A DNA stretch of 64,000 bases from assembly GCF_026107375.2 (NCBI RefSeq), contig NZ_JAPCIA010000001.1, forward strand, positions 2,852,001-2,916,000, read 5' to 3'. Positions 54,017 through 63,530 of the stretch are shown piece by piece (the first letter of the stretch is position 1; each line of letters starts with the position of its first letter). Position numbers and translations under genes: made by a program. This stretch comes from Sphingomonas sp. BT-65. GTDB taxonomy: Bacteria; Pseudomonadota; Alphaproteobacteria; Sphingomonadales; Sphingomonadaceae. The notes beneath the pieces are model-generated. The model did not search any database. It was given only the letters and a program-made list of their open reading frames with translations, and had not been told where the DNA came from.

Positions 54017-55099
54017 ATGATGCGTAATGGGTTCATCGGTTTCCTCGGGCTGCTGCTCACCGCGCTCGCCGCGCATCCGGCCGCCGCGCAGGACCCGCGC
54101 GACGCCGCCATCGCCGCGCTGGCGCGCGAGCATCCCCGCACCGGGATCGGCGCGGCGCTGATCCGCGGCGGCAAGGTCGTGTGGACCGGCGCGGCCGGCG
54201 TGCAGGCCGGCAAGCAGCCGGCAACGCGCGACACGCTGTTCAACGTCGCCTCGCTCACCAAGCCGGTCAGCGCCGAGGTGGTGATGCGGCTGGTCCAGGC
54301 CGGGCAAGTCGGCCTCGACGAGCCGATCGCCAATGTCTGGATGGACCCCGACGTCGCGGGCGATCCGCGCGCGAAGCGGCTCACCCCGCGGCTCGCGCTC
54401 AGCCATCAGACCGGCTTCCCCAACTGGCGGCCGCAGAACCAGCGCCTGGCCTTCGTGCGCGATCCCGGCACCGCCTTCGGCTATTCGGGCGAGGGCTATG
54501 AGCTGGTCGCGCGCTTCGTCCAGCGCAAGCTGCGCACCGATTTCGAGGATCTTGCGGAGGCGCAGGTGTTCCGCCCGATGGGCCTCGCCAATATCGGCTA
54601 TACGTGGCGCCCGTGGATGGTCGGGCGCGTCGCGGTTCCGGCCAACGGCAACGGCTTTCCCGGCACCACCGGGCCGCGCGCGATCGGCCATTGGGTCGCC
54701 GCGGACGACATCTACGTCACCGTCGGCGACTATGCCGCGTTCGTTGCCGCGGTCGCGCGCGGCGACGGCCTCAGCCCGGAGCTCGCCGCCGAGCGGCTGC
54801 GCTCGCAGGTCACCGCGCCGGGTTGCGCGAAGCAGGTCGCCGGTTGTCCCGACAGCGTCGGCATGGCGCTCGGCTGGCAGGTGATGACCTTCGGCAAGCG
54901 CCGGCTGGCGGTGCATGAGGGCGGCGATCCGGGGGTCACCGCGCTCGCCTATTTCGATCCCGACAGCCGCGACGGCGCGCTGGTCTTCCTCTCGGGCGAG
55001 GGCGACGCGCCGCTGGCGATGCGCGTGATCGATGCGGTCGATCCGCAGTCGCTGGTGCTCGCCGGCTATCGTGCGATGCTGCGGTCGCGGGAAAAGTAG
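54017..55099 (+). CDS. Serine hydrolase of the class C beta-lactamase family
   Basis: This 360-residue exported protein has a signal sequence (GFLGLLLTALAAHPAAAQ) and the serine-lysine motif VASLTKPVS. Later parts are GYSGEGYELVARFV, where a tyrosine motif is expected, and VHEGGDPGV in the region of the third motif. These proteins are often esterases or peptidases rather than beta-lactamases. The start at 54017 follows GGGGAGG. Confidence 0.88.
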   Translation: MMRNGFIGFLGLLLTALAAHPAAAQDPRDAAIAALAREHPRTGIGAALIRGGKVVWTGAAGVQAGKQPATRDTLFNVASLTKPVSAEVVMRLVQAGQVGLDEPIANVWMDPDVAGDPRAKRLTPRLALSHQTGFPNWRPQNQRLAFVRDPGTAFGYSGEGYELVARFVQRKLRTDFEDLAEAQVFRPMGLANIGYTWRPWMVGRVAVPANGNGFPGTTGPRAIGHWVAADDIYVTVGDYAAFVAAVARGDGLSPELAAERLRSQVTAPGCAKQVAGCPDSVGMALGWQVMTFGKRRLAVHEGGDPGVTALAYFDPDSRDGALVFLSGEGDAPLAMRVIDAVDPQSLVLAGYRAMLRSREK

Positions 55100-55179
55100 C
55101 GCCGAACGAATAATGAACGCTGCGGGTTGCGAACCCCGCATCCGTCCCTACATCGCGCGCTCAAAGCAAGGGGGACTTC

Positions 55180-56121
55180 GTGGAGCCGATCCTCTCCGTT
55201 CGCGGCGTCAGCAAGACCTATGCCTCCGGGCAGAAGGCGCTGGGGTCGGTCGATCTCGACATCAACAAGGGCGAGATCTTCGCCCTGCTCGGGCCCAATG
55301 GCGCGGGCAAGACCACGCTGATCAGCATCATTTGCGGCATCGTCACGCCGAGCTCGGGGACGATCACCGTCGACGGGCACGACGCGCTTCTCCAGCCGCG
55401 CGCGGCGCGGATGAAGATCGGCCTCGTGCCGCAGGAACTGTCGGTCGACATGTTCGAGACGGTGCAGGCGACCACCCGCTACAGCCGCCGCCTGTTCGGC
55501 CGCGCCGGCCATGACGACTATGTCGATCAGGTGCTCAAGGACCTCTCGCTCTACGACAAGCGCCATTCCAAGGTGATGGAGCTCTCCGGCGGGATGAAGC
55601 GCCGCGTGCTGATCGCCAAGGCGCTCGCGCACGAGCCCGACATCCTGTTCCTCGACGAGCCCACCGCGGGCGTCGACGTCTCGCTGCGCCGCGACATGTG
55701 GAAGCTGATCGGCGGCCTGCGCGAACGCGGCACCACGATCATCCTCACCACCCATTATATCGAGGAGGCCGAGGAAATGGCCGACCGGGTGGGGGTGATC
55801 AACAAGGGCGAGCTGCTGCTGGTCGAGCAGAAAGCCGAGCTGATGAAGAAGCTCGGCAAGCGCGAGATGGACATCGCGCTGGTCGAGGCTCTGGGCGACG
55901 TTCCTCACGATCTGGCCGAATGGCACCTGACCCTCGAGGACGAGGGCACGCGGCTGCGCTACACCTTCGACGCGCAGGCCGAGCGCACCGGCATCCCCTC
56001 GCTGCTGCGCAAGCTCGCCGACCTCGGCATCGCGTTCAAGGACCTCGATACCTCCAAGTCGAGCCTCGAGGACATTTTCGTCGACCTTGTCGAACGCCGC
56101 GATGAGGAGAAGGCGGCATGA
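55180..56121 (+). CDS. ABC transporter ATP-binding protein (ABC-2 exporter type)
   Basis: This 313-residue ATPase starts at GTG. It has Walker A (GPNGAGKTT), signature ([10 protein letters not shown]), Walker B ([12 protein letters not shown]) and H-loop ([12 protein letters not shown]). It is made with the permease gene that overlaps it by four bases (ATGA). The pair resembles YadG/YadH-type exporters of unknown substrate. Confidence 0.93.
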   Translation: MEPILSVRGVSKTYASGQKALGSVDLDINKGEIFALLGPNGAGKTTLISIICGIVTPSSGTITVDGHDALLQPRAARMKIGLVPQELSVDMFETVQATTRYSRRLFGRAGHDDYVDQVLKDLSLYDKRHSKVMELSGGMKRRVLIAKALAHEPDILFLDEPTAGVDVSLRRDMWKLIGGLRERGTTIILTTHYIEEAEEMADRVGVINKGELLLVEQKAELMKKLGKREMDIALVEALGDVPHDLAEWHLTLEDEGTRLRYTFDAQAERTGIPSLLRKLADLGIAFKDLDTSKSSLEDIFVDLVERRDEEKAA

Positions 56122-56888
56122 AGGGCTTCAACCACCACGGCGTCTGGGCGATCTACCGCTTCGAGATGGCGCGCGCGCTGCGCACCTTGTGGCAGAGCCT
56201 GGTCACGCCGGTGATCACCACCGCGCTCTATTTCGTCGTGTTCGGCGGCGCGATCGGCAGCCGCATGCAGGAGCTGGACGGGGTTGCCTATGGCAGCTTC
56301 ATCGTGCCGGGCCTGATCATGATGAACCTGCTGCAGCTGTCGATCTCCAACGCCTCGATCGGCATCTACTTCCCCAAATTCACCGGCACGATCTACGAGC
56401 TGCTGTCGGCGCCGGTCACGGCGCTGGAGATGGTGATCGGATTTGTCGGCGCGGCGATGACCAAGTCGATCGCGATCGGGCTGGTGATCCTAGTGACGGC
56501 GATGCTGTTCGTCGACGTACCGATCAAGCATCCCTTCATGATGGTGACGATGCTGGTGCTGACCGCGCTTACCTTCAGCATGTTGGGCTTCATCATCGGC
56601 ATCTGGGCCAAGGGGTTCGAGCAGCTCTCGTTCGTTCCCGCGCTGATCGTGACGCCGCTGACCTTTCTCGGTGGCGCCTTCTACACGATCAACATGCTGC
56701 CCGATCCGTGGCGCACGATCAGCCTCGCCAACCCCGTGGTCTATCTGGTCAGCGGCTTCCGCTGGAGCTTCTTCGGCACCGGCGACGTGTCGATCGGGGT
56801 CAGCCTCGGCTTCACTGCGGCGTTCCTGCTGCTGTGCCTCGGCGTGATCGGCTGGATCTTCAAGACCGGCTGGCGGCTCAAGAACTGA
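56118..56888 (+). CDS. ABC-2 type transporter permease
   Basis: This 256-residue inner-membrane protein has about six hydrophobic segments and the ABC-2 motif region [19 protein letters not shown]. It starts inside the ATPase stop and forms the membrane part of that exporter. The substrate is unknown. Confidence 0.93.
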   Translation: MKGFNHHGVWAIYRFEMARALRTLWQSLVTPVITTALYFVVFGGAIGSRMQELDGVAYGSFIVPGLIMMNLLQLSISNASIGIYFPKFTGTIYELLSAPVTALEMVIGFVGAAMTKSIAIGLVILVTAMLFVDVPIKHPFMMVTMLVLTALTFSMLGFIIGIWAKGFEQLSFVPALIVTPLTFLGGAFYTINMLPDPWRTISLANPVVYLVSGFRWSFFGTGDVSIGVSLGFTAAFLLLCLGVIGWIFKTGWRLKN

Positions 56889-56895
56889 GATAAAT

Positions 56896-57030
56896 TCCTC
56901 CCCTGAGCTTGCTCAGGGGAGGGGGACCGCCGCGAAGCGGTGGTGGAGGGGCGGGCGGTGCAACCGCCGAGCTGCGCCCGGCGGCCCCTCCGTCATCGCT
57001 GCGCGATGCCACCTCCCATGAAGGGGAGGA
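56896..57030. repeat. Intergenic palindrome family A, copy 3 (inverted)
   Basis: Relative to copies 1 and 2 it is in the other orientation, ending CCCCTCCGTCATCGCTGCGCGATGCCACCTCCC and starting with a CTCCCCTGAGC-TTGCTCAGGGGAG hairpin. It separates the convergent ABC permease and CocE genes. Confidence 0.85.
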
Positions 57031-57031
57031 G

Positions 57032-58906
57032 CTAGTTGCCCGCCACCGGCAGCGTGATGAGCGATCCCGCGCAAACGCGCTGGGTCGCCTTCACGAAGTC
57101 GCTCGGCTTGGCCTTGTAGATGTTCGGCACGAAGCTCTGCGGGTTGCGGTCGATCACCGGGAACCAACTCGACTGGACCTGCACCATGATGCGGTGGCCC
57201 TTCTTGAAGACGTGATCATGGTCGCGCAGCGGCACGTTCCACGCCACGACCTTGTTCGGCACCAGCGGCTTGGGCGTCGCGAAGCTCTCCAGCCAGCGCC
57301 CGCGACGCACCTCCATCGCGACCGGCAGCTGATAGCCGTTGAGGGTCTTGGGATAGTCGCCCAGCGCGCTCACCTTGGTCGTGGTGTCATAGTCGTCGGG
57401 CAGCACGTCGATCAGCTTGACCACCATGTCGCTGTCGGTGCCCGAGGTCGAGGCCTGGAGCGTCGCGCTGATCGCGCCGCTTACCGTCAGGTCATGCTCG
57501 AGCGGCGCGCTGACATAGCTCAGCACGTCGGGCCGCCCGTCGACGAAGCGCTGGTCCGCCGCCTCCCACCATTTCCATTCCTGCGAAGGATAGGTGATCG
57601 AGATCGGCCGCGCGCGGTACGGCACCGGGTTGGCCGGGTCCGACACATATTCGCGACAGCCCTCGCCCGCCGGCGCGGTGAACGACAGCGACCCGTCGGC
57701 ATGGAGATAGAGGCTGGTCGCCTTGGTCCCCGCGGGCGGCCACTTGGCATAGTTCTTCCACTGCCACGACCCGCTCTGGAAGACCTTGGCCTCGCCCCGC
57801 GGCTGCGCGCCCTTGCCGTGCAGCCAATAGGCGAAGAAGGGCGCCTCAATGTCGCGCATGAACTCGGTGCCGCTCGGCTTGCCGAAGTTCACATAACCGA
57901 GATTGTCGCCCGGGCTCTTCCAGCTGCCATGGTTCCAGGGGCCGGCCACGATCATGCTCAGCCCCTTGGGATCGTCCTTCTCCATCCGCTCGTAGATCTT
58001 CCAGCCGCCGAGCGGGTCCTCCTGGTCCCAGAAGCCGACCACGTGGAGCGTCGGCACGGTCGTGCGGCCGAGCCGGTCGGTCCACACCTGGCGCTTCCAG
58101 TGATCGTCATAATCGGGATGTTCGATGATCTGCGTCAGCATCGGCACGCTGCCCTTGAAGTGCAGTCTGTCGAGATTCTCGACCGGCCCCAGCTTCAGGA
58201 ACCAGTCGTACATGTCCACCGGCGGCGGCCCGCCGGGGTTGTAGTTGAAATCCTCGCCGTCCTTGTTGTTCTGGAGGCCATAGGTCCAGTCAGTGAGGTA
58301 GGAGAGGCGGAACGCGCCGTAGCGGTGGAGATCGTCGTTCATCCACCAGTCGTTCCACGCCGCCTGCGGGCTCACCGCCTTGAGCGCGGGATGGGGGCGA
58401 GCGAGCGCGACGGCGGCGGCGTAACCCGGATAGGAACCGCCGGTCATGCCGACGCGCCCGTTATTGTCGGGCACGTTCTTCACCAGCCAGTCGATCGTGT
58501 CGTACGCGTCGCTCGCCTCGTCGGGCGCGCTCGATCCCGCGGGGGAAAGGGTCATCGACATCGCGAACACGCCCTCCGACTTGTAGCGCCCGCGCATGTT
58601 CTGGGAGACGAGGATATAGCCGTCGTCCATCAGATATTTCATCGACGCTGGCACCGTCCTCGGCGCCGCGTTCGGCACGCCATAGGGGGTGCGCTGGAGG
58701 ATGATCGGCAGCTTGCCGCTCTTGCCCGTGGGGCGCAGGATCACCGTCTGCAGCTTCGTCCCGTCGCGCATCGGGATCATCACCTCCTGGAAGGTGAAGG
58801 CAGCCGCCTCTGCCTGCGGCGCGGCGTTCTGGCGGGCCGGGGCAGGGGCAGTCAGCGCAGCCGCGGCGAAGGCGGCGGCAAGGACGGCGGCATTACGGCG
58901 GTACAT
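57032..58906 (-). CDS. CocE/NonD family hydrolase (X-Pro dipeptidyl-peptidase-like)
   Basis: This 624-residue exported enzyme has a signal sequence (MYRRNAAVLAAAFAAAALTA), an alpha/beta hydrolase domain with the nucleophile serine in MTGGSYPGYAA and a C-terminal jelly-roll domain (LEHDLTVSGAISATLQAST) typical of this group. Members include glutaryl-7-ACA acylase, cocaine esterase and X-Pro peptidases. The actual substrate is unknown. Confidence 0.92.
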   Translation of the reverse strand: MYRRNAAVLAAAFAAAALTAPAPARQNAAPQAEAAAFTFQEVMIPMRDGTKLQTVILRPTGKSGKLPIILQRTPYGVPNAAPRTVPASMKYLMDDGYILVSQNMRGRYKSEGVFAMSMTLSPAGSSAPDEASDAYDTIDWLVKNVPDNNGRVGMTGGSYPGYAAAVALARPHPALKAVSPQAAWNDWWMNDDLHRYGAFRLSYLTDWTYGLQNNKDGEDFNYNPGGPPPVDMYDWFLKLGPVENLDRLHFKGSVPMLTQIIEHPDYDDHWKRQVWTDRLGRTTVPTLHVVGFWDQEDPLGGWKIYERMEKDDPKGLSMIVAGPWNHGSWKSPGDNLGYVNFGKPSGTEFMRDIEAPFFAYWLHGKGAQPRGEAKVFQSGSWQWKNYAKWPPAGTKATSLYLHADGSLSFTAPAGEGCREYVSDPANPVPYRARPISITYPSQEWKWWEAADQRFVDGRPDVLSYVSAPLEHDLTVSGAISATLQASTSGTDSDMVVKLIDVLPDDYDTTTKVSALGDYPKTLNGYQLPVAMEVRRGRWLESFATPKPLVPNKVVAWNVPLRDHDHVFKKGHRIMVQVQSSWFPVIDRNPQSFVPNIYKAKPSDFVKATQRVCAGSLITLPVAGN

Positions 58907-58956
58907 CCACTCTCTCCCCGTTTGTGCCGGGAATAGAGGCGGGCCGCGGATTGCTG

Positions 58957-59667
58957 TCAATCGTCCCGGCGGCGCAGCACCGCGGGCCGCAGCACCAGCC
59001 CGTTGAGGTTGAGCAGCGCGTGGATCAGCATCGCGAACCACAGCTCCCCCGTCGCGAGGTAGAGAATCGCGAGCAGCGTCCCGGCGACGCCCGAAAACGC
59101 CATGCCGGTCCAGCCCTGATAGCGATGCGCCGCGGCGAACAGCAACGTCGCCAGCGCGAAGCCGATCCCGGCGTTGCCGGTCGCGACGGCGGCGAACAGG
59201 GGCAGCGCAAGGCGGAAGAACAATTCCTCGACGATCCCCGCGGCGATGCCCAGCGCCGCGGTCCAGCCGAACTCGCCCCCGCGCTGCGGCAGGATGCGCT
59301 CGATGTCGCCTGCGGTGAACGGACGCCGCCCGCGCCGCACCTGCCAGCGCGAGACCGCCAGGCCGAGCGCAGCCCCGCCGACGAATCCCACCAGCACGGC
59401 GATCTTGAGCGTGGCCATGTTCCCGCCAAAGCCGGCGAAGTGCCGCGCCTCGGCCTCGAGCCCCGCAAACTCGGCGGGCAGCTGCCACAAATTCCCGATC
59501 CGCCCCGCGATCGCGAGCGCGAGCAGCGCGCTCCCGCCGAACGCCAGCGGCGCGCGGCGCATCCAGCGGCGATAGCGGGCGATCCGTCCGCTGCCGGGCG
59601 GCACTCCGCCACCCCGGATGTACCAGGTATAGGCCGCGATCAGCCCGAGCAGCAGCGCCCAGTTCAA
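58957..59667 (-). CDS. CPBP family intramembrane protease
   Basis: This inner-membrane protein of about 236 residues has the CPBP (Abi) motifs in order: VEELFFRLAL (EExxxR), LLFAAAHRYQG (FxxxH) and LIHALLNLN (HxxxN). A TTG at 59667 with an AGGA box gives a start before the first membrane segment. An ATG at 59721 is at the loop of a 33-bp perfect inverted repeat and is less likely. Its substrate is unknown. Confidence 0.82.
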   Translation of the reverse strand: MNWALLLGLIAAYTWYIRGGGVPPGSGRIARYRRWMRRAPLAFGGSALLALAIAGRIGNLWQLPAEFAGLEAEARHFAGFGGNMATLKIAVLVGFVGGAALGLAVSRWQVRRGRRPFTAGDIERILPQRGGEFGWTAALGIAAGIVEELFFRLALPLFAAVATGNAGIGFALATLLFAAAHRYQGWTGMAFSGVAGTLLAILYLATGELWFAMLIHALLNLNGLVLRPAVLRRRDD

Positions 59668-59687
59668 CAGCGCGCGTCCTGATGTTG

Positions 59688-59767
59688 CGGCACCAGCCCG
59701 CTCCCCCACCCGGCCACCCATATCATACTGTCGTTGGGTGGCCGGGTGGGGGAGCGGGCTGGTGCCG
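59688..59767. repeat. 33-bp perfect inverted repeat with a 14-base loop
   Basis: The arms 59688-59720 and 59735-59767 are exact reverse complements, rich in C on one side and G on the other, with the loop at 59721-59734. It lies 27 bases beyond the glpX stop and in front of the CPBP gene. It could end glpX transcription or cover the CPBP start. No other copy is visible in the window. Confidence 0.95.
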
Positions 59768-59794
59768 TTTCAGCGCAGCTGAAAACAACCCCCA

Positions 59795-60763
59795 TCAGCT
59801 GGTGCGGTGCTCGCCCTTGACCCAGCGCACCGTGCCCGAGCTCGATCGCATCACCACGCTCTCGGTGGTCATCCGGCCCGGGCGGCGCTTGACGCCTTCG
59901 AGCAGCGAGCCGTCGGTCACCCCGGTCGCGGCGAAGATGCAGTCGCCCTTGGCCAACTCGGTCAGGTCGTACTGCTTGTCGAGGTTGTCGATGCCCCATT
60001 TGCGGGCGCGGGCGCGCTCGTCCTCGTTGCGGAACACGAGGCGTCCCTTGAATTGGCCGCCGACACAGCGCAGCGCGGCGCAGGCGAGCACCCCCTCGGG
60101 CGCGCCGCCCTGGCCCATATAGACGTCGATCGTGGTGTCGGGGTCGGTCGTCGCGATCACGCCCGCGACATCCCCGTCGCCGATCAGCACCACGCCGCAG
60201 CCGATCGCGCGCAGCTCGGCGATCATCTTCTCGTGGCGCGGCCGGTCGAGCACGCAGGCAATGATCTCGCTGGGCTTGACGCCCTTGGCCGCGGCGATCG
60301 CCTCGATGTTCGCGGTCGGCGACTTGTCGAGGTCGATCACCTCCGGCGGATAGCCGGGGCCGACCGCGATCTTGTCCATATAGACGTCGGGCGCGTTGAG
60401 CAGGTTGCCTTCCTCGGCGATCGCCAGCACCGCGAGGCTGTTCGGGCCCGCCTTGGCGCAGATCGTGGTGCCCTCGAGCGGATCGAGCGCGATGTCGATC
60501 TTGGGGCCCTTGCCTGGCGCCGAGCCGACCTTCTCGCCGATATAGAGCATCGGCGCCTCGTCGCGCTCGCCCTCGCCGATCACCACGGTGCCGTCCATGT
60601 AGAGCGAGTTGAGCGCGCCGCGCATCGCCTCGACCGCGGCGGCATCGGCTGCCTTCTCGTCACCACGTCCGACCAGCGTGGAAGCGGCGATCGCCGCGGC
60701 TTCGGTGACTCGCACCATCTCGAGTACCAGGACGCGGTCGAGCACCTTGCTGGCGGTCTGCAT
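59795..60763 (-). CDS. glpX: Fructose-1,6-bisphosphatase class II
   Basis: This 322-residue gluconeogenic enzyme has VIGEGERDEAPMLYIGE, IALDPLEGTTICA and LIGDGDVAGVI, with the metal-binding acids of the GlpX family. The start at 60763 gives MQTASKVLDRV. In many relatives glpX follows hom directly; here three small genes lie between them. Confidence 0.96.
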   Translation of the reverse strand: MQTASKVLDRVLVLEMVRVTEAAAIAASTLVGRGDEKAADAAAVEAMRGALNSLYMDGTVVIGEGERDEAPMLYIGEKVGSAPGKGPKIDIALDPLEGTTICAKAGPNSLAVLAIAEEGNLLNAPDVYMDKIAVGPGYPPEVIDLDKSPTANIEAIAAAKGVKPSEIIACVLDRPRHEKMIAELRAIGCGVVLIGDGDVAGVIATTDPDTTIDVYMGQGGAPEGVLACAALRCVGGQFKGRLVFRNEDERARARKWGIDNLDKQYDLTELAKGDCIFAATGVTDGSLLEGVKRRPGRMTTESVVMRSSSGTVRWVKGEHRTS

Positions 60764-60929
60764 GATCGGCGAAGCCCTCTCTCTATTCGGTTCCGCTGCG
60801 CGATAGGAGCGCGCGAAGGGCTTGTCGATGGGGGCCAACGCTGTCATCCATTCAAAAGCCGGCGGCGCTGCGAAACTAAAGGCAAATCGCTGCGTTCGGT
60901 ACGTAGCGGGGTTTCAAGGGGCGCGTGAC

Positions 60930-61253
60930 ATGCTGACCTTGCTCATTGCGTTGAGTGTCGCGAGCGAACCGCCCCGGGTGGTAACCTTGCCCCGGCAAGC
61001 GCGCACCGCCGCGATCCGCACGCGCACCGCGCGCAAGCCGATCCCCCGCGTGCTCCCACGGCCGTCGCAGCTCTGCGTGACCGGCAGCTGCTCGCACGCG
61101 ACCGACACGAGCTACCGTTTTATCGGCGCGGTCAGTCCGGCGTGGAGCGCCAAGATGGACGTGGTCAAGTCGACCGGGGTGCCGTGCGGCCTGCAAGGTG
61201 CACCGGTCTGCCCCAAGAAAGGCCGCCGGCTGCTCCACGCCAGCATCGACTGA
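60930..61253 (+). CDS. Small exported hypothetical protein with five cysteines
   Basis: This 107-residue protein has a short signal sequence (MLTLLIALSVASEPP), a basic proline-rich stretch and several cysteines (LCVTGSCSHAT, VPCGLQGAPVCPKK) that may form disulfides. The start at 60930 follows AAGGGG. It is divergent from glpX. I do not recognise a family. Confidence 0.6.
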   Translation: MLTLLIALSVASEPPRVVTLPRQARTAAIRTRTARKPIPRVLPRPSQLCVTGSCSHATDTSYRFIGAVSPAWSAKMDVVKSTGVPCGLQGAPVCPKKGRRLLHASID

Positions 61254-61307
61254 CCGTTCCCGCGCCGCCGCCGTTGTGCTAACGCAACAACCGGGAGGGT
61301 CTTGCCC

Positions 61308-61655
61308 ATGTCCGTGTTGCTGATTGCCCTTGCGCTTCAGGCCGGCGGCGAGGAAGCCATGATGCAGGCGTATCGTGAACGGACTCGCGCGGTGATCCCG
61401 TGCACGACCACCGATGATGCGGACGAGGTCACGATCTGTGCCCTGCGCGAGGCCGACAAGAGATATCGCCTACCCTTCGTCACCGCGCGCGCCGCGGATA
61501 ACGTGCCCTACCAGACCGATCGCGTGCTTGAGGACGTGATGTTCCAGTGCGGCGTCAGCGGGCCGTTCCTCGCGCAATGCAAGGGCATGGTCGGCGTGAC
61601 GGTGAGCGCCGGGTTCGACGGCAAGATCGTGCGCAAGCGTGAGCCCGCGCCCTGA
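61308..61655 (+). CDS. Small exported hypothetical protein
   Basis: This 115-residue protein begins MSVLLIALALQAGGEEAMMQ, a probable signal, and has paired cysteines in VIPCTTTDDADEVTICALRE and MFQCGVSGPFLAQCKGM. It follows a GGGAGG ribosome site. Its stop is adjacent to the stop of the next convergent gene. I see no known family, although the DEVTICA wording recurs in sphingomonad small proteins. Confidence 0.65.
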   Translation: MSVLLIALALQAGGEEAMMQAYRERTRAVIPCTTTDDADEVTICALREADKRYRLPFVTARAADNVPYQTDRVLEDVMFQCGVSGPFLAQCKGMVGVTVSAGFDGKIVRKREPAP

Positions 61656-62177
61656 TCAGGGCTTGGGCACGGTATCCCGGACCCAAAAATTGCCCCGCTG
61701 ATGCGTGACCTCGAGCTTCATGGCGGTGACGCGCCAGCCCTGCGGCGTCCGCGCGAATTCGTGCGTATAGGTGCCCCACACCTCCCATAAAGGATCGCCA
61801 TTGCCCGTCATCCGGTTCCACGCATAGCCGGCCGAGGTCATCCGCGCGCGGTCACCCTCGATCGTCACCATATGGTTGGTGCGCATGTGGAAGCTGGTCT
61901 TGGCGGCGGTGAGGTTGGCGGACCAGGCCTTGATCAGGTCGTCGGCGGCGATCTCCGCCGCCGGCTGGCCCGACAGCGACTGGAAATCGACCCGGATGCG
62001 GTCGGCGAAGAAGGCGCGCGCGCCGCGCCAGTCCTTCGTGTCCACCGCGCGGTCGATGCCGTCGGCGATACGGACGAGCTCGGCGATGGTGGCGGCGTTA
62101 TCAGCCGTGACGGGGGTGCTCTGGGCGAACCCGGCGACAGCAAAGGCAACAATGGGGGCAAAGGCAACAGGCAGCAT
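61656..62177 (-). CDS. SnoaL-like/NTF2-fold exported protein
   Basis: This 173-residue protein has a signal sequence (MLPVAFAPIVAFAVAGFAQS) and a SnoaL/NTF2-like domain: IADGIDRAVDTKDWRGARAFFAD, then GDRARMTSAGYAWNRM and GWRVTAMKLEVTHQRGN. Such domains bind small ligands and may be enzymes. Its role is unknown. Confidence 0.78.
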   Translation of the reverse strand: MLPVAFAPIVAFAVAGFAQSTPVTADNAATIAELVRIADGIDRAVDTKDWRGARAFFADRIRVDFQSLSGQPAAEIAADDLIKAWSANLTAAKTSFHMRTNHMVTIEGDRARMTSAGYAWNRMTGNGDPLWEVWGTYTHEFARTPQGWRVTAMKLEVTHQRGNFWVRDTVPKP

Positions 62178-62221
62178 GACAGCGGCTCCGGACAGGATCG
62201 CGTCAGCCTAGCGCGCCAACC

Positions 62222-63526
62222 TCATTCGCCCAAGATGTGCATCCACATCGGCTCGCCGGCGAGGCTGGGCGAGCCGCGCAGTTTCTCCAGTGCCTGCGCG
62301 ATCGAGCGTTCCGGCACCTCGTGCGTGACGATCGCGACGAGCACGCTGCCGTCGGGCATCGCGCCGCGCTGGATCAGCGATTCGATCGAGACGCCGGCGT
62401 CGCGCATCGCTGCGGCGATCTCGGCCAGCACGCCCACCTTGTCGGCGACGGTAAAGCGGAGATACGCGCGGCCGCGGCGCTCGCCGGTCGGCGCGGAGGG
62501 CTCCTTCGAGAGGCTCGCCGCGGGCATCGCATAGGGCGGGCCGAACTCGGTGCGCGCGATGTCGATCAGGTCGGCGACCACCGCCGAGGCGGTCGGTCCG
62601 TCGCCCGCGCCCGCGCCCTGGAACAGCAGCCGGCCGACGAAATTGCCCTCCGCCACCACTGCGTTGGTCGGGCCCAGGACATGCGCCAGCGGGTGGGCGA
62701 GCGGGACGAGGTGCGGGTGGACGCGCTGGAACAGCCCGTTGCCATTGAGGTCGGCGATGCCGAGCAGCCGCACGCGATAGCCGAGCGCCGCCGCCTCGGC
62801 GATGTCGGCGGCGAGCAAATGGCGGATGCCGCCGATCGCGACGTCGCCGAACGCCGGCTGCGTCCCGAACGCGATGCTGGCGAGGATCGAGAGCTTGTGC
62901 GCGGCATCGATCCCGTCGATGTCGAAGCTCGGATCGGCTTCGGCGAAGCCGGCCGCCTGCGCCTCGGCCAGCACTTCGGCGAAGTCGCGGCCTTCGGCTT
63001 CCATCTTGGACAGGATGAAATTGCAGGTGCCGTTGAGGATGCCGTAGACGCGGTCGATCTGGTTCGCCGCGGCGCCCTCGCGCAGCCCCTTGATCACCGG
63101 CACGCCGCCCGCGACCGCCGCTTCGAACTTCATCGGCGTGTCGGTCTTCTCGGCGACTTCGGCGAGCTCCAGCCCGTGATGCGCGATCATCGCCTTGTTG
63201 GCGGTGACCAGCCCCTTGCCTGCCGCGAGGGTCGCGCGCGCGAGCGCCAGCGCCGGGCCGTCGGATCCGCCGATCAGCTCGACCACCACCTCCGCGCGGG
63301 GGTGGCGCGCGAGTTCGGTCATGTCGTCGACCCAGTCGAAGCGCGTGATATCGACGCCGCGGTCCTTGGCGCGGTCGCGCGCGCTCACTGCGACGATCTC
63401 GATCGGCCGCCCGGCACGGCGCGCGATCAGCTCGGCATTGGCGTCGATCAGGCGGATCACGCCCGCACCAACAGTCCCAAGGCCAGCAAGCGCGACTCTC
63501 AAGGGTTCGGGCAAGTTATTCCCCAA
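62222..63526 (-). CDS. hom: Homoserine dehydrogenase
   Basis: This 434-residue enzyme reduces aspartate semialdehyde to homoserine for threonine and methionine. It has the NAD(P) motif ALAGLGTVGAGV, VTANKAMIAHHG, FEAAVAGGVPVIKGLREG, YGILNGTCNFIL and a C-terminal ACT domain (VADKVGVLAEIAAAMRDAGVSIESL) for feedback control by threonine. Confidence 0.96.
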   Translation of the reverse strand: MGNNLPEPLRVALAGLGTVGAGVIRLIDANAELIARRAGRPIEIVAVSARDRAKDRGVDITRFDWVDDMTELARHPRAEVVVELIGGSDGPALALARATLAAGKGLVTANKAMIAHHGLELAEVAEKTDTPMKFEAAVAGGVPVIKGLREGAAANQIDRVYGILNGTCNFILSKMEAEGRDFAEVLAEAQAAGFAEADPSFDIDGIDAAHKLSILASIAFGTQPAFGDVAIGGIRHLLAADIAEAAALGYRVRLLGIADLNGNGLFQRVHPHLVPLAHPLAHVLGPTNAVVAEGNFVGRLLFQGAGAGDGPTASAVVADLIDIARTEFGPPYAMPAASLSKEPSAPTGERRGRAYLRFTVADKVGVLAEIAAAMRDAGVSIESLIQRGAMPDGSVLVAIVTHEVPERSIAQALEKLRGSPSLAGEPMWMHILGE

Positions 63527-63530
63527 TATA

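Noticed and set aside
56909..58936. 675-codon open frame opposite the CocE-type hydrolase
   Set aside because: It starts inside an intergenic repeat and shows no domain; the opposite strand encodes a complete hydrolase with a signal peptide.
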